A stretch of DNA of 64,000 nucleotides from Halomontanus rarus (GTDB taxonomy: Archaea; Halobacteriota; Halobacteria; Halobacteriales; Natrialbaceae). Shown here piece by piece: positions 61,712 to 64,000 of this stretch. Every line of letters starts with the position of its first letter. The stretch's first letter is position 1. The stretch lies in NCBI RefSeq assembly GCF_017357405.1, contig NZ_CP071597.1:248001-312000 (forward strand), read 5' to 3'. Under the pieces are notes generated by a model. The model ran no database searches and was not told where the DNA came from. It worked only from the letters and a program-made list of their open reading frames with translations. The position numbers and the translations under genes were made by a program.

Positions 61712-62392
61712 ATGACGAAGGCGTTGTTCGTCGTTAGCGAGGAAGGGTACTGGGGAGAGGAATGCGTCGCGCCGCTCGAGGCGTTCTCGGATGCGGGGAT
61801 CGAGATCACGGTGGCGACGCCGACGGGGTCGCCGCCGGTGATCGACGAGATGTCGCTCGATCCGGACGAGGTCGGCGAGGAAACCGCCGCCCACGTCGAG
61901 GAGGTCCACGCCTCGGACGAGCGACTCAACGATCCGGTCGCAGTCGCCGACACCCACGCCGAGGATTACGACCTCGTCGTCTTCCCCGGCGGCCACGGCA
62001 CCGAGTGGGATATCAATCAGGATTATCACGCTCGCACGCTTCTCCGTGAGGCTGTCGAGGGCGACGACGGGAAGGCGCTCGTCGTCTGTCACGCCGTCGG
62101 CATGTTAGGGTTCGCTCGCGACCGCCACGGCGCGTTCCTCGTCAACGGCCGCGACGTCACCGGCTTCCCCAACGCCTGGGAAGAGGAGATCGTCGACGAT
62201 CGGGGGCTGATGCCCGACGGCCGCAAACTCCCCTACTGGGTCGAAGACGAGGTCGAGGCCGCCGGCGGCAACTGGGACGCCGAACTCGACGACGACACCA
62301 GCGTGACCGTCGACGGCGACCTCATCACCGCCCGCGGGCCGGAGTCCTCGGAGGCGGCCGCAGAGACGGTGCTCGAGGAACTCGACTACTAA
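61712..62392 (+). CDS. DJ-1/PfpI-family glutamine amidotransferase-like protein
   Basis: A 226-residue alpha/beta protein: KALFVVSEEGYWGEECVAPL, LVVFPGGHGTEWDINQ and the nucleophile elbow ALVVCHAVGML, with the Glu of EECVAPLEAF. This fits the Hsp31/YhbO-like branch (deglycase, chaperone or protease-like). TATA (TTTTTACT, 61682-61689) and ATG 61712 give a leaderless transcript. Confidence 0.88.
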   Translation: MTKALFVVSEEGYWGEECVAPLEAFSDAGIEITVATPTGSPPVIDEMSLDPDEVGEETAAHVEEVHASDERLNDPVAVADTHAEDYDLVVFPGGHGTEWDINQDYHARTLLREAVEGDDGKALVVCHAVGMLGFARDRHGAFLVNGRDVTGFPNAWEEEIVDDRGLMPDGRKLPYWVEDEVEAAGGNWDAELDDDTSVTVDGDLITARGPESSEAAAETVLEELDY

Positions 62393-62572
62393 CTCGAGTC
62401 GTCCTGGTCGAATTTCGGAGTTCCGTTCTCGGTTCTCAGCTTTCGGATCTTCACTCTCGAGCGTTCGGCGTTACAGATAATTCGATCACTTCGTTTCGAG
62501 GAGTCCAAACCGGTCTCGGGCGTCGTTGCCGTGAATCAGTCCCTTTTTACCCCACGGCGGGGAACTGCAGGT

Positions 62573-62782
62573 ATGAGCTTCGAGGAAGACGACCGCGTCG
62601 TGCTGGACGACCAGCACAGCGAGTTCGACGGCGAAACTGGAACGATCACACAGACGATCGAATCGATGTTCGGCGACGTCACCTACACGATCAGCTTCGA
62701 GGACGGACAGGAAACCGGCGTTCCCGAGGATTCGCTCGAGGCGGCTGAGGACGAAGACGACGAAGACGAAGACGACGAATAA
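62573..62782 (+). CDS. Small acidic KOW-like protein
   Basis: A 69-residue protein: DDRVVLDDQHSEFDGETGTI and YTISFEDGQETGVPEDSLEA form a beta barrel like the KOW/SH3-like modules of DUF1918. The C-terminus is an Asp/Glu tail. TATA (CCTTTTTA about 62542-62549) to the ATG at 62573 is about 26 bp, so leaderless. Function unknown, possibly nucleic-acid or ribosome associated. Confidence 0.75.
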   Translation: MSFEEDDRVVLDDQHSEFDGETGTITQTIESMFGDVTYTISFEDGQETGVPEDSLEAAEDEDDEDEDDE

Positions 62783-62879
62783 CCGGCCGACCGCGCTCGC
62801 ATTCGCACCTGTACAGACACTCGCTGACATACTTACACTTACACCCACACTCACACTCGAGCCCTCCTCACACAGACGA

Positions 62880-63338
62880 ATGCCACAGATCCCGCTGCAC
62901 TACGTCGACCTGCGAACGTTTTGCTACGCCACCGAGGACGAAAAACGCGTCGAGGCCGCGCTTCGAACCTTCCTCCCCGAGGAGTTCGAGCTCGAACGCG
63001 TCGAGAGCGAGGGCCACTACGGCGACCGCATCCTCGTCCTCTCGGCCCGCGTCGAACGGGCCGACGAGATCCGACACGTCCTCGCTCGACTCGCCGAACT
63101 CGAGGAACTCGACCGGTTGCTCGCGGAACTCGACCAGCGAGTGACCGAGAACACGGAACTGTTCTTGCGACTGGACAAACAGGCCGCCTTCGGCGGCGAC
63201 GTTCGACTCGGCGACGGCATCACCTTCCGGGCGAAAGTCGAGGCCTACCCCGCGAAGAAGGAGGCCGCCGTCGAGAACGCCCAGGAAGTTCTCGAGCGAC
63301 TCGACGAGAGCGACGAGGCGGACGACGATGACGCGTAA
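62880..63338 (+). CDS. RNA-binding protein, COG1325 (exosome-associated) family
   Basis: A 152-residue protein beginning PLHYVDLRTFCYATEDEKRV and ending with VRLGDGITFRAKVEAYPAKK, typical of the small archaeal RNA-binding proteins annotated as exosome subunit. Forms dimers with an alpha/beta fold that may bind RNA. The CT-rich spacer upstream (62810-62870) is low complexity. A partner rRNA-processing gene is not next to it. Confidence 0.88.
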   Translation: MPQIPLHYVDLRTFCYATEDEKRVEAALRTFLPEEFELERVESEGHYGDRILVLSARVERADEIRHVLARLAELEELDRLLAELDQRVTENTELFLRLDKQAAFGGDVRLGDGITFRAKVEAYPAKKEAAVENAQEVLERLDESDEADDDDA

Positions 63339-63532
63339 GACGGCGAGTCCCCGTTCGCTGCTGGTTCGATTTCGATAGTCGGTCCTCGGTTTCGAGACGC
63401 CGACACGCCACGCGTTCTGCGTCCTTCTACGTTCGCACCCACATCCGGACTCACACTCCTCCTCACGTTCACGCGACCCGAGAGCCGACCGCGAGCGGGC
63501 CGTTTTTCCCACCGGCCGCCGAGACACCCGAT

Positions 63533-64000
63533 ATGGAAGTTCACATCGTCGGCGACGACCCCGTTCGGGACGCCGTCGCCACCGCGCTCGAGGACGTCGA
63601 CGTCGACGTCCGATCGGCCGATCCGCCGGCCCTCGAGGACGCCCGTTTCGCGGTCGTCACCGACGTCACCGGCGCATCGACGTTCGAGCGAGCGAACGAC
63701 GCCGCTCGAGCGGGTAACACGCCCTGGATCGCCGTCGAAGTCGGCGGCGTCGGCGGGCACCCGCTCCCGGAAATCGACGCCGCGGTGGCGGGATTCTCCG
63801 CGAAGACGGGGTGTTACGAGTGTCTCCGGGCCCGGGTCGCCTCGACGACCGAGGAATCGACGGATCGACCGAGTGCCGACCGGAGTGCGGCCCGGTTCGC
63901 CGGTTCGATCGCGGGCCACGAGTGTGTGCGCGTGTTCTCTGGCGCCGAGAACTCGATCTTCGGTCACGTCCGCGAGGTTCCCCACGCCCGCCGACGCTTC
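63533..64000 (+). CDS. YcaO-linked cyclodehydratase-type protein, N-terminal part (cut by window edge)
   Basis: At least 156 residues. The start VHIVGDDPVRDAVATALEDV and TPWIAVEVGGVGGHPLPEI, then AKTGCYECLRARVAS with a CxxC knuckle, matches as I recall the N-terminal region of haloarchaeal YcaO proteins, related to leader-peptide-binding/E1-like modules of RiPP cyclodehydratases. The YcaO catalytic domain would follow to the right of the window. YcaO enzymes install azolines or thioamides on peptides or proteins. The frame is open at base 64000. Confidence 0.7.
   Translation, partial: MEVHIVGDDPVRDAVATALEDVDVDVRSADPPALEDARFAVVTDVTGASTFERANDAARAGNTPWIAVEVGGVGGHPLPEIDAAVAGFSAKTGCYECLRARVASTTEESTDRPSADRSAARFAGSIAGHECVRVFSGAENSIFGHVREVPHARRRF

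Overview
The window comes from a high-GC extremely halophilic archaeon, most likely of the Natrialbales (Natrinema, Haloterrigena or Natronorubrum-like). The evidence is very acidic proteins, TATA boxes about 26 bp upstream of start codons (mostly leaderless transcripts), Tat lipoproteins with RR motifs and lipoboxes, archaeal markers (S17e, MBF1, archaeal LigA, CofD, archaetidyl-type CDP-alcohol transferase, TrmB regulators, dodecin, geranylgeranyl reductase) and many proteins of haloarchaea-specific DUF families. I see no rRNA, tRNA, CRISPR array, intact insertion sequence or replication origin. About 66 protein genes are supported; the first and last are cut by the window edges.

Layout. 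1-9.8 kb: two TrmB-family regulators (one partial, one full-length TrmB-like), an MscS channel, a universal stress protein, a 5'-nucleotidase, small zinc-ribbon and DUF proteins, three membrane proteins and dodecin. 10-12 kb: Fe-S carrier protein and hisD. 12.1-14.6 kb: an iron block with a siderophore-type binding lipoprotein and an unknown protein (DUF7551-like), each preceded by a TTAGG/CCTAA inverted repeat of DtxR/Idr type. 14.7-30.5 kb: mixed metabolism (unknown alpha/beta-hydrolase-like protein, glucoamylase-like enzyme, luciferase-type oxidoreductase, esterase, orphan CoxB, two SDRs, O-methyltransferase, geranylgeranyl reductase-like flavoprotein) and MATE and MFS transporters. 30.6-36.8 kb: 7TM-PAS histidine kinase, D-2-hydroxyacid dehydrogenase, a second Usp, asd and an aldo/keto reductase. 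36.9-39.8 kb: a 960-residue secreted lipoprotein made of repeated beta domains. 40-43.5 kb: a leftward cofactor operon cofD - Dus-like - CitG-like - DUF447 - rps17e. 43.6-49.6 kb: GCS2-type ligase, a DUF7509-like gene divergent from a winged-helix regulator, and DNA ligase. 49.8-53.6 kb: hisC-adenylate kinase-CDP-alcohol transferase overlapping operon, MBF1 and tpiA. 53.7-64 kb: TIR-domain zinc protein, zinc-ribbon J-protein, small membrane proteins, ornithine cyclodeaminase family enzyme, DUF4399 lipoprotein, DHH phosphoesterase, Hsp20, GNAT, DJ-1 family, RNA-binding protein and the N-terminal part of a YcaO-linked protein.

Most genes stand alone or in two- to five-gene runs. The best candidates for new biology are: (1) the iron-box operon of unknown function with a possible leader ORF; (2) the DUF7509-like nucleotide-hydrolase-like protein with its divergent regulator and a palindrome on the promoter; (3) the TIR plus zinc-ribbon protein; (4) the A-B-C-A-B-C-A repeat lipoprotein; (5) clusters of perfect short hairpins in several gene-free stretches (17.34, 21.0, 55.3 and 56.1 kb), and a different inverted repeat in each of five convergent-gene spacers. 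The hairpins were found by eye, so their significance needs a genome-wide count.
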